Positions 27,685 through 36,567 are shown, numbered from the stretch's first letter. The stretch is DNA of 64,000 bases from Stratiformator vulcanicus (GCF_007744515.1 NZ_CP036268.1:4112088-4176087); one strand, 5' to 3'. Made by a program: numbers and translations. Notes: a model not told the origin generated them from the sequence alone.

Positions 27685-28347
27685 TTACGGCGAAACCAGG
27701 CCTTCGCGAATAGCGAACCGCGCCAGCTCAACCCGGTCGTGAATGTTGAGCTTCGACATGATGCGGTATTTGTGGCTGTCGACACTTTTCTCGGACAGGT
27801 GCAGTCCCCGGGCAACTTCTTTGACGCTCTGTCCGTGGGCGAGCAACCGAAGCACTTCGAGTTGGCGATTCGTCAGTGACGCCAATTGGGACGGCGACCG
27901 CATCTGCCAAGCCCGCCGCATCGGGTCGAATGAGAGCCGGTTGCGGATCTCCGGCGAGAAGTACTGCTCCCCGCCCACGACAGACGTGACGGCGTCAGTC
28001 AGCGAGCCGATCGATTCATTGGTCAGCACAAATCCCGAGGTCTTCAGCCGCAACGCCTGATCGAGAACAATGTCAGGCGAGGCATCGCCGAAAAGAATAA
28101 TTTGCGACCGCGGGCTGGAGCTCTTGATCTGCCCGACGACCGTAAAGGCATCGGGGCGGGAATCGGCAGTGCCGAGAAGAACCGCATCGGGCTGATGCTC
28201 GGTCGCAAGCTCGACCGACCGCTCGTTCTCCGTCGTCGTGGCGACCACGGAGCAACGGGCATCAAGGTTCAGCACTCGTTCCAGAAGTTCGACGATCAAT
28301 CGGTGCGGATCACAGATCAGAATGCGACACTGCTGCGTTGAAATCAT
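27685..28347 (-). CDS. NarL-type response regulator with degenerate receiver
   Basis: Start taken at 28347 (220 residues). Residues 1-120 are a receiver fold: CDPHR (12-16) retains one acidic residue, but the phosphoacceptor position in DAVLLGT is Gly59, and the switch Lys is replaced (GFVLTN, Thr109). A LuxR helix-turn-helix follows at about 155-212 (LTNRQLEVLRLLAHGQSVKEVARGLHLSEKSVDSH). It probably regulates genes without classical phosphorylation. Lies divergent from the CheX/CheY/HDOD group. Confidence 0.85.
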   Translation of the reverse strand: MISTQQCRILICDPHRLIVELLERVLNLDARCSVVATTTENERSVELATEHQPDAVLLGTADSRPDAFTVVGQIKSSSPRSQIILFGDASPDIVLDQALRLKTSGFVLTNESIGSLTDAVTSVVGGEQYFSPEIRNRLSFDPMRRAWQMRSPSQLASLTNRQLEVLRLLAHGQSVKEVARGLHLSEKSVDSHKYRIMSKLNIHDRVELARFAIREGLVSP

Positions 28348-28766
28348 GTTGGTGCCCCGCGATGAGAGAATGTGGGCAGTACGACGCGGGCAGGAGCGCA
28401 TGGAATTGCAAAGAGGTGACGCTCATCGATCGTTCCTGGCCGTTCGCGTCCGGGCGAGATGGGAGGTTGGCCCGGGACGTATCAGATGTTGCTTATTCTT
28501 ACGAGACGACTGACTGTTGAATAGGTGAAATACCCCATTTTTGACGAGCAGCCGAATTTCGCGGATGTCCGGCGGGGCGGAATTTCTGTCGCATCCTCTC
28601 CAACCGTCACATCGCCTATTGCCGGGCCGTAAAGATCGGGCCCCTGACTCGGGAATACGGGATCGCCGCCGCATCGTCCGATTTTGCGGACTAGGCTGCG
28701 ATGTCGCATGTTGGAAACGTCAGCCGCTTGCGACCATTTCCTTTGCGCTGTTCAAGGACGCCCGAT
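28348..28766. promoter_or_regulatory. divergent intergenic region
   Basis: 419 bp between the response regulator and cheX-like gene. No coding potential or strong palindrome seen; it must hold both promoters. Confidence 0.35.
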
Positions 28767-29264
28767 ATGCCTGCGACGCTTCAAGAGCAGTCGACCGCCA
28801 CCGCCGAATTTATCAACCCGGTCCTCGGCGCTGCGCACTCGGTCTTCGAAATGATGGTGGGCTGCGTACCGCGGCGGAAGTCACTTTCGATTCGCGATAC
28901 CACGTCCGCGCCTTACGACGTCAGCGCGATCATCGGAGTGACCGGCAAACGCGTCGGGACGATCGTGATGAGCCTGTCAGAGCCGGCGGCGATCGCGGTA
29001 CTGGAGCGGATGACCGGCAACCGTGCAGAGCGCGTCGACCCTGACGTATGCGATGCGGTCGGCGAACTGACCAACATGATCGCCGGAGCGGCTAAAGCAA
29101 AACTGGCGGAACTCGAACTGTCGATCAGCATCCCGAACATCGTCTCCGGTCCCGCTCACACCGTTCACTATCCCGCGCGGGTGCAGCCGATCGCGATCGA
29201 ATTTGAGTCGGAAATCGGACCATTCTGTATCGATGTCGGATGTCAATTCTTGGACCGATCGTGA
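28767..29264 (+). CDS. CheX-family protein
   Basis: Start at 28767 behind AAGGA; 165 residues. The order of elements fits CheX: FINPVLGAAHSVFEMMVGC at the N-terminus, IIGVTGKRVGTIVMSLSE, the helix CDAVGELTNMIAGAAKAKL, which carries the E-x2-N motif of CheC/CheX phosphatases (GELTNMI), and a final strand. CheX dephosphorylates CheY-P; a CheY-like gene follows 79 bp downstream, the natural substrate. Confidence 0.85.
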   Translation: MPATLQEQSTATAEFINPVLGAAHSVFEMMVGCVPRRKSLSIRDTTSAPYDVSAIIGVTGKRVGTIVMSLSEPAAIAVLERMTGNRAERVDPDVCDAVGELTNMIAGAAKAKLAELELSISIPNIVSGPAHTVHYPARVQPIAIEFESEIGPFCIDVGCQFLDRS

Positions 29265-29343
29265 CGAACCTGTTAACCGCACACACCGCCTGAGCCGCTC
29301 AGCCGCCGACCACATTGCCACAGAAAGTCACTTGGGAAGAACA

Positions 29344-29712
29344 ATGAAAGTTCTCGTTGTCGATGACTCTCACACGATGCGAATCATCCAAAAACGGTGC
29401 CTGAATTCGTTGGGCGTTGAAGACATCACCGATGCGGCTGATGGCCGTGAAGCCCTTGAATACTTCGCCTCCGGGGAGTTCGACATCGTACTCAGCGACT
29501 GGAACATGCCGGTAATGGACGGCCTGACGCTCCTTACTGAAATCAGGAAGAGAGATAAGGACGTGCCCGTAATTATGATCACAACCGAGGCCGAACGGTC
29601 GCGGGTCGTCTCCGCAATTCAGGCTGGCGTTTCCGACTATATCGTCAAACCGTTTACGCCCGACGCGATGAAGGAAAAGCTCGAACGATGGTGCGGCATC
29701 AAAAAGGATTAA
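29344..29712 (+). CDS. CheY-like response regulator
   Basis: Stand-alone receiver of 122 residues. All phosphorylation residues are present: VVDDS acidic pair, SDWNMPVMDG with acceptor Asp, MITTEAE with Thr, and IVKPF with Lys. The AGVSDYIVKPF segment is typical of CheY. Start at 29344 gives the normal N-terminus MKVLVVDD. Probably dephosphorylated by the CheX product upstream and coupled to the HDOD-GGDEF gene. Confidence 0.92.
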   Translation: MKVLVVDDSHTMRIIQKRCLNSLGVEDITDAADGREALEYFASGEFDIVLSDWNMPVMDGLTLLTEIRKRDKDVPVIMITTEAERSRVVSAIQAGVSDYIVKPFTPDAMKEKLERWCGIKKD

Positions 29713-29828
29713 CTCACAGAAAGTCGGCGCGTTGAGCCCATCACCGACTGCGATCGCATTACTCTTTTAAACAGCTGACCCCCCTCTCAATTCTCTTCTG
29801 AAACTGCCGACTCCGGCAGCCTGGTCCC

Positions 29829-31772
29829 ATGGTCGATCCCCAAAAAATTTGGTCCTCCTCTCAACTCCCCACCTTGCCGGCGGTCGCCGTCCGCCTGCTG
29901 GACCTCTCTAAAAATCCCGACGCGGAGGTCAATGATTTCATCGAGATCATTAGAACCGACCCGGCGATCTCCGCAAAAATTCTGAAGGCGACAAACTCGT
30001 CTTATTTCGGCTTCCAATCCAACGTCACAACGATCGACCGTGCCGTCCCGTTGTTGGGAACGACGGTTGTCACGTCGCTGGCTTTAAGCTTTTCGCTGGT
30101 CGAAGCCGCGATGACCACCGGCCCGATGGTCGAGCACTATCGCGACTACTGGATGCAATCGGTCATTCAGGCCGCGACCGCGGAACTGCTTGCCACGAAA
30201 ACTCCCGGCAGCCTCGGCAGCGAATTCTTTTTGGCCGGGCTGCTCTGCGACCTCGGCCGTCTCGCGATGCTCAAGACAGTGCCCGACGAGAGCCGCCAGG
30301 CGATTGAAACGGCGCGGGAACGCGGCCTCGACCTGTTCGCCACCGAGAACGAAATGGTCGGCGTCAATCACGTCGAAGTCGGCCTAAAGCTAATGGAAAG
30401 CTGGACGCTGCCGCCGGCGACGATTCTCGCTGCCCGCCATCACCATGACCCGCTCGAGCTGATTCAGCAGCATGAGTCCGCAAACGATTCCGATCTCATT
30501 CATGCCACAGCCGTTGCCTCATCGGTCGGAGACTACTTCTGCGGAGCCAACAAAGGTCAGGCACTCGATAGATTAAGAGTCCTCACAGCGGCTTTCTACG
30601 ATCTCGACGAGACGGAACTCGAAGCTTTTCTCAGCGAGGCTAAAGAGAAGATCGACTCCGTCGGCGAACTATTCGCGCTCAACACCGAAGGACTCGGCGA
30701 CCCGCACGAATTAATGGCCCAGGCGAGCGAGCATCTCACGCAACTGGCACTCCGGCAACAAGCCGCCGCGGCCGAAGCCGTGGCTCGACAGCAGAAACTC
30801 GAAGAGCAAACCCGGCTGCTGGAATCTAAAAATAAGGAGCTCACCCAACAGGCCATTCGCGACCCGCTGACAAAGCTCTATAATCGCGCGTTCTTCGATG
30901 AGTCGCTGCAACGGGAACTCGATCGATGCGCACGGGCCGCAGCCACGATCGGAGTCATGTTCACCGACATTGACAAATTTAAGGTGCTCAATGACACGTA
31001 CGGCCATCAGTTCGGGGATCAGGTTCTGAAGCAGGCCGCCGGCTTGCTCGGCGGTTCCATCCGAAAGTCGGACGTGCTCGCCAGGTACGGCGGCGAAGAA
31101 TTCGTGGTTCTTGTCGCCGCACCGACCGAAAAAGGAATCGCCAAAGTCGCTGAACGAATTCGGGCAGCCATGGAAGCGGCGAAGTTTGTCTTTGAAGGCG
31201 AAGACGTTCCGGTCACGATTAGCGTAGGAGCCGCGTTAGCCATTCCGCAACGCGACACCGCAGAACTCGCCGAAAAGCTGATCTCCGAAGCCGATGAAGC
31301 CATGTACGACTCGAAAAAGAACGGCCGCAACCAATGCCACGTTCGAGTCTTGCTATCTGATGCCGAACGGGTTTTGATGCAGAAAACGACCGCCCGACGC
31401 TTCAGCCGCTGGCTCGTCAATCGGGGCGTGTTCGACATCCCGACCGTCAGCAAAGCGCTCGTCAACTTTGAATGCCCGCACGTCAAAATCGGTGACCTGG
31501 CCGTTCGCCGCACGGTGCTTAATTCGATGGAGGTCGACCAGATTCTTGAGCAGCAGCAATCGAGCGGAAAGAGATTCGGCGAAATTGCCATGCAACTCGA
31601 ACTGCTGACCGAAGACCAAGTGGCCGACCTCCTCGCATGGCAGTCGGAGTGTCCGCAAACACTGGCGGTGGAATTGGTTAAGAAGGGCTTGCTGGAGAGG
31701 CAGGCCGCTACGATGTTGCTCAAGACCTATATTGCCGAGGCTCCCGCCCCGCGCGAAAATGCCATGGCATAA
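29829..31772 (+). CDS. HDOD-GGDEF diguanylate cyclase with C-terminal MshEN-like repeat
   Basis: Protein of 647 residues. HDOD domain at about 10-215 (LPTLPAVAVRLLDLS, RTDPAISAKILKATNSSYFG). A helical linker (300-345) leads to a GGDEF domain: TDIDKFKVLNDTYGHQFGD, inhibitory site RKSD (412-415) exactly five residues before the catalytic GGEEF (421-425), so an active, product-inhibited c-di-GMP synthase is expected. Residues about 520-640 have FGEIAMQLELLTEDQVADLL, resembling GSPII-E N-terminal/MshEN repeats, some of which bind c-di-GMP. Last gene of the signalling row. Confidence 0.9.
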   Translation: MVDPQKIWSSSQLPTLPAVAVRLLDLSKNPDAEVNDFIEIIRTDPAISAKILKATNSSYFGFQSNVTTIDRAVPLLGTTVVTSLALSFSLVEAAMTTGPMVEHYRDYWMQSVIQAATAELLATKTPGSLGSEFFLAGLLCDLGRLAMLKTVPDESRQAIETARERGLDLFATENEMVGVNHVEVGLKLMESWTLPPATILAARHHHDPLELIQQHESANDSDLIHATAVASSVGDYFCGANKGQALDRLRVLTAAFYDLDETELEAFLSEAKEKIDSVGELFALNTEGLGDPHELMAQASEHLTQLALRQQAAAAEAVARQQKLEEQTRLLESKNKELTQQAIRDPLTKLYNRAFFDESLQRELDRCARAAATIGVMFTDIDKFKVLNDTYGHQFGDQVLKQAAGLLGGSIRKSDVLARYGGEEFVVLVAAPTEKGIAKVAERIRAAMEAAKFVFEGEDVPVTISVGAALAIPQRDTAELAEKLISEADEAMYDSKKNGRNQCHVRVLLSDAERVLMQKTTARRFSRWLVNRGVFDIPTVSKALVNFECPHVKIGDLAVRRTVLNSMEVDQILEQQQSSGKRFGEIAMQLELLTEDQVADLLAWQSECPQTLAVELVKKGLLERQAATMLLKTYIAEAPAPRENAMA

Positions 31773-31849
31773 TACCTTCTTTAACGGAGTGGTGGTCGAC
31801 GCGTTGTGAGTTAGCTCTCCGTAACGGATCAGCCACGACCGCTTACCAT

Positions 31850-32632
31850 TTAAGCGATATGCGTAATCGTGCCGCCGTAGTAGACCGAACTACCGGCCTC
31901 ATTCTCTAAGGTAATCCCGCCGCCGTCATCCACGCCCCGGCACAGACCGTAAGTCACGCGATCGCCTGATGAGAGCCCGACGGTTCGCCCCGTGAGCGCG
32001 CAGTGCGCCGCGTAACGCTTTCGAGGGAAGGCCCGGCTGTCGCGATAGTCGCCGAGTTCCGATTCCAATCGAATTAAGATTTCGATTAAGTGTTCGCTAG
32101 GGTCGACACTTTGATCCGCGATGTCATTAAGGGAAATCGCCCGATCGCGAATCTCGACGGACGCGTTTCGAAAGTCAACGCCCACATTAATTCCGATTCC
32201 AATCACAAGGAAGGGAATTGCGCCTGCACGCTCAATCTCGACGAGTATGCCACAGACTTTCTTCCGATTAATTAAGACATCATTGGGCCATTTCAGTTGA
32301 ACGCAAACGTCACCCAGTTTTGAGGAAATCGCGTCGCGAACGGCCAATCCGGTGATTAATGACACGAGTGGAAGTTCCGCCGTCTCCAACTTAAAATCAG
32401 CCGGATCGATCACGACCGAAAACGTCAGTGATCCGCTGCCAGCGACCCATCGATTTGCCCCTCGACCGCGCCCGGCTGTCTGACGAGTCGCGAATACGAG
32501 GACGGGAGTGCTGACTTCTCCCGCCGAGATCAACGACTTCGCACGGTCGTTCGTCGAATCGAGCGACTCGTGGGCATCGATCACCGCGACCATCGTCTCG
32601 GTCGCAATCCGCGACTTCAGTTCGGGTGTCAT
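31850..32632 (-). CDS. birA: biotin--[acetyl-CoA-carboxylase] ligase
   Basis: 260 residues, single-domain (no N-terminal repressor helix-turn-helix), so a ligase only. SLDSTNDRAK, the biotinyl-AMP loop GRGRGANRW (about 54-62), LKWPNDVLINRKKVCGILVE and VIGIGINVG are all canonical. It attaches biotin to carboxyl-carrier domains; pyruvate carboxylase at 60.3 kb is one substrate in the window. A small coiled-coil gene lies 34 bp upstream on the same strand. Confidence 0.92.
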   Translation of the reverse strand: MTPELKSRIATETMVAVIDAHESLDSTNDRAKSLISAGEVSTPVLVFATRQTAGRGRGANRWVAGSGSLTFSVVIDPADFKLETAELPLVSLITGLAVRDAISSKLGDVCVQLKWPNDVLINRKKVCGILVEIERAGAIPFLVIGIGINVGVDFRNASVEIRDRAISLNDIADQSVDPSEHLIEILIRLESELGDYRDSRAFPRKRYAAHCALTGRTVGLSSGDRVTYGLCRGVDDGGGITLENEAGSSVYYGGTITHIA

Positions 32633-32666
32633 AGCGGAATTCTCGCCGAAGTCGCCGGGCGACGGG

Positions 32667-32837
32667 TCATTTCACCTGGAGCTTTTCCACTTCCGTGTGC
32701 AACGCCTGAAGTTCCTTTTCCAGCCGGGTCACTTCGGCCGGATCGTCCGTCTGTCGTTTGGCGGCACCGAGAAGTTGTTCGGTCCGTTGAATCTTCCCCC
32801 GCAGCACGGCGAGTTGCTTCTTCGATTTCTTATCCAT
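32667..32837 (-). CDS. 56-residue coiled-coil protein
   Basis: Short gene. Starts MDKKSKKQLAVLRGKIQ and ends with a charged heptad-like helix (EVTRLEKELQALHTEVEKLQ). GAGGGG lies 3-8 bases before the ATG, a good ribosome site. Thirty-four bp upstream of birA on the same strand, so probably in one transcript. Protein-like composition with a basic head and an amphipathic tail suggests a real small gene; I have an impression of similar small proteins in planctomycetes but cannot confirm it. Role unknown. Confidence 0.7.
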   Translation of the reverse strand: MDKKSKKQLAVLRGKIQRTEQLLGAAKRQTDDPAEVTRLEKELQALHTEVEKLQVK

Positions 32838-33047
32838 ATTCCCCTCGAGGTGATGTTTCTGCGGAACCCGCCATTCTATTCACCCGCAGGTGCTGCGCGA
32901 ATTCAGACACACCCTCAGACGCCAAGAATTCCGACCGATCACTCCGTCCTACGTGACACGGAGCGCAAGCGACAACACCTCCAATCGCCAACCCACTGCA
33001 AAACAAGGGAGGCAAAAGAGATCATTCAGGCCACGAACTATTACACA

Positions 33048-33093
33048 ACTTCACCAACCTGCTCTCGACTCTAGACACTCGACTCTAGACTCA
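33048..33093. repeat. CTCTAGACT short-word repeat
   Basis: ACTCTAGACACTCGACTCTAGACTC-like tandem words after CAACCTGCTCTCG; related in style to 3268-3311 and 57826-57888. Confidence 0.5.
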
Positions 33094-33116
33094 AAAAAGC
33101 CGGACGCGTCCGGGCA
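33094..33116 (-). terminator. minus-strand intrinsic terminator
   Basis: CCGGACGCGTCCGG palindrome followed on the minus strand by six T. It would end a transcript coming from 33.1-33.3 kb. Confidence 0.6.
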
Positions 33117-33117
33117 T

Positions 33118-33311
33118 CATGCCGCGGCATCATCCGCCGCATGGGAAATGCGCAGCCAGTCGGCCGCACCCACCGGCGGGTTGAAAAGAGGCGGTGCACC
33201 GTTTTCCTCTACCTGATGGGAGATGGTTGCGCGGATTTTGGCGTGGCACTGAGTTGCGAAAGATAGGGTGTGGCCCGGCGAGAAGCTGATCGGGAACAGA
33301 TGCCGCTCATA
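33118..33311 (-). pseudogene. possible frameshifted gene remnant
   Basis: On the minus strand one frame (open from 33311, no ATG/GTG/TTG start) reads ISHQVEENGAPPLF, then a shift near 33180 gives PPVGAADWLRISHAADDAAA and a stop at 33118, 2 bp before the terminator. This looks like an end-of-gene with a one-base indel and lost start, but could be chance. Confidence 0.2.
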
Positions 33312-33479
33312 CTACATCATCGGTGAAAAAATGGTACAAGGGCTCAGAGATAGCTACGGGTTGTTGAACCGGCTCTGGGTCGACGATTCGAAGCAGCCGA
33401 GCGAGATACCGACATTCCGTCAGAAGTAATAGATCGAGCCAACCAACTAACGTCGGCATCATTTGAAACAGACCGAACA

Positions 33480-35216
33480 ATGCGACTAAGAGTGATTGCA
33501 ACAGACTATGACGGCACGATTGCCATAGACGGCGTACTTAATCCGAGCGTTCGTGAGGCGATCGGGAATGCACGCAAAAGTGGAGTGTTGGTGGTCATCG
33601 TAACCGGGCGGATTCTCTCGGAACTTCGGGACGTAGCCGGCTGTCTGGATTTCGTCGATGGCGTCGTTGCCGAAAACGGAGCCGTGGTTGCTTTCCCGAA
33701 TGGCCATGTCACCGTTCTCGGTGCAGGACCGCCGTTGGCTCTCATTACGAAACTGACCGAACGGGGAATTGATTTTAAAGTTGGTCGATGTGTGGTCGAA
33801 ATGGATGCCGAGTTCGCCGATGTGGCGATATCGCTTATTCGCGAAATGCAGTTGCCGTTGGCCATCACTTTTAACCGTGGACGAATGATGTTGCTGCCGC
33901 CCTCGATCAGCAAGTCGGGCGGGCTGCGTCAATTGCTCGACACGCTCAACGTGTCAGTTCACAACGCCATCGGCATCGGTGACGCCGAGAATGATCATGA
34001 GCTGCTTTCCTGCTGTGATCATGGCGTGGCAGTCTCGTGGGGGTCGGCACGATTGAAAGAGTCGGCCGATTTTGTCCTCGAAGGCGACGGCGTCGAAGCT
34101 GTCGCCGACTATATCGCAGGAGTATCAACTGAAATCCGATTGCCTCGTGCGGCGTCGATCCATCATAAGGTGGTGCTGGAAGAGGTCGGCGGCCAACCTC
34201 CGTTTGAAGTGTCGATTCGTGGTCGCAATGTCCTCGTCGCCGGAGACACAAAAAGCGGCAAGTCGTGGCTGGCGGGGCTGCTCATTGAGCAGCAAATTCT
34301 GAAAACATATACCGTGTGTGTGTTTGACCCCGAAGGCGACTATAGCAGTCTCGCTTCGCTGCCGAACACGGTTTCACTCGGCGGCGGCCACATGTTGCCG
34401 CATGACAACGACCTCAAGATTTTATTGCAACAAAGACTCAGCGTTGTTTTAGATCTGTCGCATCTTGAGCACCATCAGAAGAGAGAATACATTTGTCATC
34501 ATTTACCGTTGGTCGCGAATCATCGCCGTAACTACGGTTACCCGCATCGGATTGTTCTGGATGAATGCCATTATTTTCTCCGCAGTCCGCGTGATAATGA
34601 ATTGCTCGACTTTCAACTCGATGGCTACACACTGGTCACGTATCACCCCTCAGAATTGCCAGCCGCGATCTTAAATTCAGTCGAAGTCGTGGCGGCCACG
34701 CGACTGACCGAAAGTGCGGAAGTTGATGTTTTGCGCGACCTATTTGATGCCAAGAGCGACGAATACATCGACTCTCACGACTGGTACGAGCAGCTGGCCA
34801 ACCTCGGGATTAATGAATCGGCGCTGCTTCCGCCGACCGACGAGGCCGAAGGGCGCCTTCGCCGCTTTATCGTCGCGCCCCGCTTGACCGATCATGTCCG
34901 GCACCGCAGTAAGTACTTCGACATGCCCGTCGCGAAAGAGCACGAGTTTGTGTTCACCACGAACGGACAAGCTTTCGGGGAATCGGCTGCCACACTCCGG
35001 GAACTGACGATGGCCGCCAAACGAGTCACAGCAGACGTGTTATCCAATCATAGCCGACATCACGATTTTTCACGCTGGATTATCAACCTGTTTTGCGACC
35101 GTGAACTTGCCAACAACGTTCGCAAAATTGAATCGACAATGAACCTCGATGGGGATGTCGACCGCTTTCTCACAGAATTGCGTGACGCCGTGCAACAACG
35201 ATATGAAAGCGATTGA
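33480..35216 (+). CDS. HAD-IIB phosphatase fused to HerA-like P-loop ATPase
   Basis: Two enzymes in one 578-residue chain. Residues 1-215 are a Cof-type HAD: motif I DYDGT (9-13, nucleophile D9 and D11), VTGR (41-44), Lys145, and motif IV GIGDAENDHEL (165-175). After a short linker a DUF87/HerA-like ATPase follows: Walker A GDTKSGKSW (255-263), VFDPEGDY (281-288), Walker B RIVLDE (357-362), then about 200 residues with no recognised fold. HAD-IIB enzymes dephosphorylate sugar phosphates; HerA-like ATPases move DNA or act in defence and conjugation. What joins them here is unknown. Confidence 0.8.
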   Translation: MRLRVIATDYDGTIAIDGVLNPSVREAIGNARKSGVLVVIVTGRILSELRDVAGCLDFVDGVVAENGAVVAFPNGHVTVLGAGPPLALITKLTERGIDFKVGRCVVEMDAEFADVAISLIREMQLPLAITFNRGRMMLLPPSISKSGGLRQLLDTLNVSVHNAIGIGDAENDHELLSCCDHGVAVSWGSARLKESADFVLEGDGVEAVADYIAGVSTEIRLPRAASIHHKVVLEEVGGQPPFEVSIRGRNVLVAGDTKSGKSWLAGLLIEQQILKTYTVCVFDPEGDYSSLASLPNTVSLGGGHMLPHDNDLKILLQQRLSVVLDLSHLEHHQKREYICHHLPLVANHRRNYGYPHRIVLDECHYFLRSPRDNELLDFQLDGYTLVTYHPSELPAAILNSVEVVAATRLTESAEVDVLRDLFDAKSDEYIDSHDWYEQLANLGINESALLPPTDEAEGRLRRFIVAPRLTDHVRHRSKYFDMPVAKEHEFVFTTNGQAFGESAATLRELTMAAKRVTADVLSNHSRHHDFSRWIINLFCDRELANNVRKIESTMNLDGDVDRFLTELRDAVQQRYESD

Positions 35217-35290
35217 GTTAAGGCACCCCCTCGGAACGAATTTTGGAGTGCGACGGGTGGCCGGGGTCAAAGGTGTATTGATTCAAACGG

Positions 35291-35325
35291 CGGGTAGCCC
35301 GGAGGTTACACCTCCGGGCTACCCG
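35291..35325. repeat. 16-bp perfect palindrome, possible bidirectional terminator
   Basis: Arms CGGGTAGCCCGGAGGT and ACCTCCGGGCTACCCG around TAC, 75 bp after the fusion gene and 21 bp from the end of the converging oxidase. The same ACCTCCGGGCTAC unit appears at 57470 and 57819. Likely stops both transcripts. Confidence 0.65.
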
Positions 35326-35345
35326 TTTATATATAAGCGCAAGCA

Positions 35346-36467
35346 TCATATCCGCTCCTCCACACCCAAAAACCCTATCGGCTGCTCCGTCTCACCATCA
35401 ATCGCCAAGTCCGCCAGCACCTCGCCGAGGACACTCGCAAACTTAAACCCGTGGCCGGACAGGCCGGCGGCGAAGGCGACTTGGGGGTGTTCGGGGTGGC
35501 GGTCGACGTAGAAGCGGCCATCGGGGCTCATGGTGTAGAAGCAGGTGGCGTGGCGCGTTGGCTGCGGATCGGCGGCGGGGAGGAACTGCCGGGCGAATTC
35601 GGCGAGCGGTTCGGCGTCGCGTTCGAGCAGCGCGGGGTCGATGTCTTCGGGTCGGTCGACGGGGTCGCCGCCGGTGTGTTCGGAAAGCTTAATTGTGGCA
35701 CCGTCGAGCGACGGGAACCCATAATAGTCACCGCGGGGCCGGACATAATAAAAGACGGGGCCGGCGTCGTACGCATCGCCCGTCTTCGGCAGCCAGAGTA
35801 GCGTCTTCCGCAAGATTTTAAGATTGAAGCCGAGGTCGCTGATGAGATCAGTCGCCCATCCGCCGGCCGTGATGACCAATCGTGCCGCCTCATATTCGCT
35901 TCGCTCGGTCCGCACGCGGACTCCATTGTCGGTCGGCTCCCAATCGATGACCGCCGTCTCGAATTGTGACTCCGCCCCGTTCTGCCGGGCGCGTTCCAGA
36001 TGGGAGCGGATGCAGTCTTCGACCCGCAGATAACCGGCCCCCGGTTCATAGACGATGCTGTCGGCTTCGTCGAATTCAAAATTCGGAAAACGACGGCGTG
36101 CCTCGGGAGGACTGAGTTGTTCGAGTTTCAGTTTATGTTCGCCGGCAGAGCGGAGACATCCTTGGACGCACGGTCCGTCGGCCGGTCCGGCGATAAATAA
36201 GCCGCAGGCTTCGAGCAGTGACCGACCGGTGTCACATTCGAGTTCACGCCATAACTTTTCAGCCCGTTCAAGCAGCGGGACATAATTGGTGTGTTCGAAA
36301 TAGGCTTTTCGCGTGGCTCTCGTTTCGCCATGAGAACTGCCACGGTCATGGACGGTCCGGAACTGTTCAATGCCCAGCACCCGCTGCCCTCTCCGTGCAA
36401 GATGATCGAGCGCCGCGCTGCCGACCCCGCCTAAACCAAGGACGATGCAGTCATAGGTGACGGACAT
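35346..36467 (-). CDS. solA: N-methyl-L-tryptophan/sarcosine oxidase-like flavoprotein
   Basis: 373 residues, the size of monomeric sarcosine oxidase and SolA. FAD-binding Rossmann motif CIVLGLGGVGSAALDHLARRG (about 6-26) followed by GIEQF; SSHGETRATRKAYFEH is the signature downstream of the flavin site in this family; HGFKFASVLGEVLADLA near the end covers the covalent flavin region, but the usual Cys is not obvious to me. Oxidises N-methyl amino acids to formaldehyde, H2O2 and the amino acid. Exact substrate uncertain. Confidence 0.85.
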   Translation of the reverse strand: MSVTYDCIVLGLGGVGSAALDHLARRGQRVLGIEQFRTVHDRGSSHGETRATRKAYFEHTNYVPLLERAEKLWRELECDTGRSLLEACGLFIAGPADGPCVQGCLRSAGEHKLKLEQLSPPEARRRFPNFEFDEADSIVYEPGAGYLRVEDCIRSHLERARQNGAESQFETAVIDWEPTDNGVRVRTERSEYEAARLVITAGGWATDLISDLGFNLKILRKTLLWLPKTGDAYDAGPVFYYVRPRGDYYGFPSLDGATIKLSEHTGGDPVDRPEDIDPALLERDAEPLAEFARQFLPAADPQPTRHATCFYTMSPDGRFYVDRHPEHPQVAFAAGLSGHGFKFASVLGEVLADLAIDGETEQPIGFLGVEERI

Positions 36468-36541
36468 GGCGCGATCCCTTAGGGCGGGCTGTGCCCGCCG
36501 AGGTGTGTGGCTCTTGATGGATTCAGAAGTCGAAAATCGGG

Positions 36542-36567
36542 TCCCTTGCTTGCGCTGCGGGCTTGTT
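36542..36567 (+). repeat. REP-like unit
   Basis: TCCCTTGCTTGCGCTGCGGG unit between two minus-strand genes; same family as 7073-7098 and 45825-45850. A GGGCGGGCTGTGCCCGCC hairpin lies just before it, near 36482. Confidence 0.6.

Larger units (their letters stand above)
32838..33479. other. 642-bp region with repeats and a possible gene remnant
   Basis: Contains CTCTAGACACTCGACTCTAGACT-type words (33060-33093), a minus-strand terminator (33094-33116) and, just upstream of it on the minus strand, protein-like text broken over two frames (33118-33311). No intact gene seen. Confidence 0.4.
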
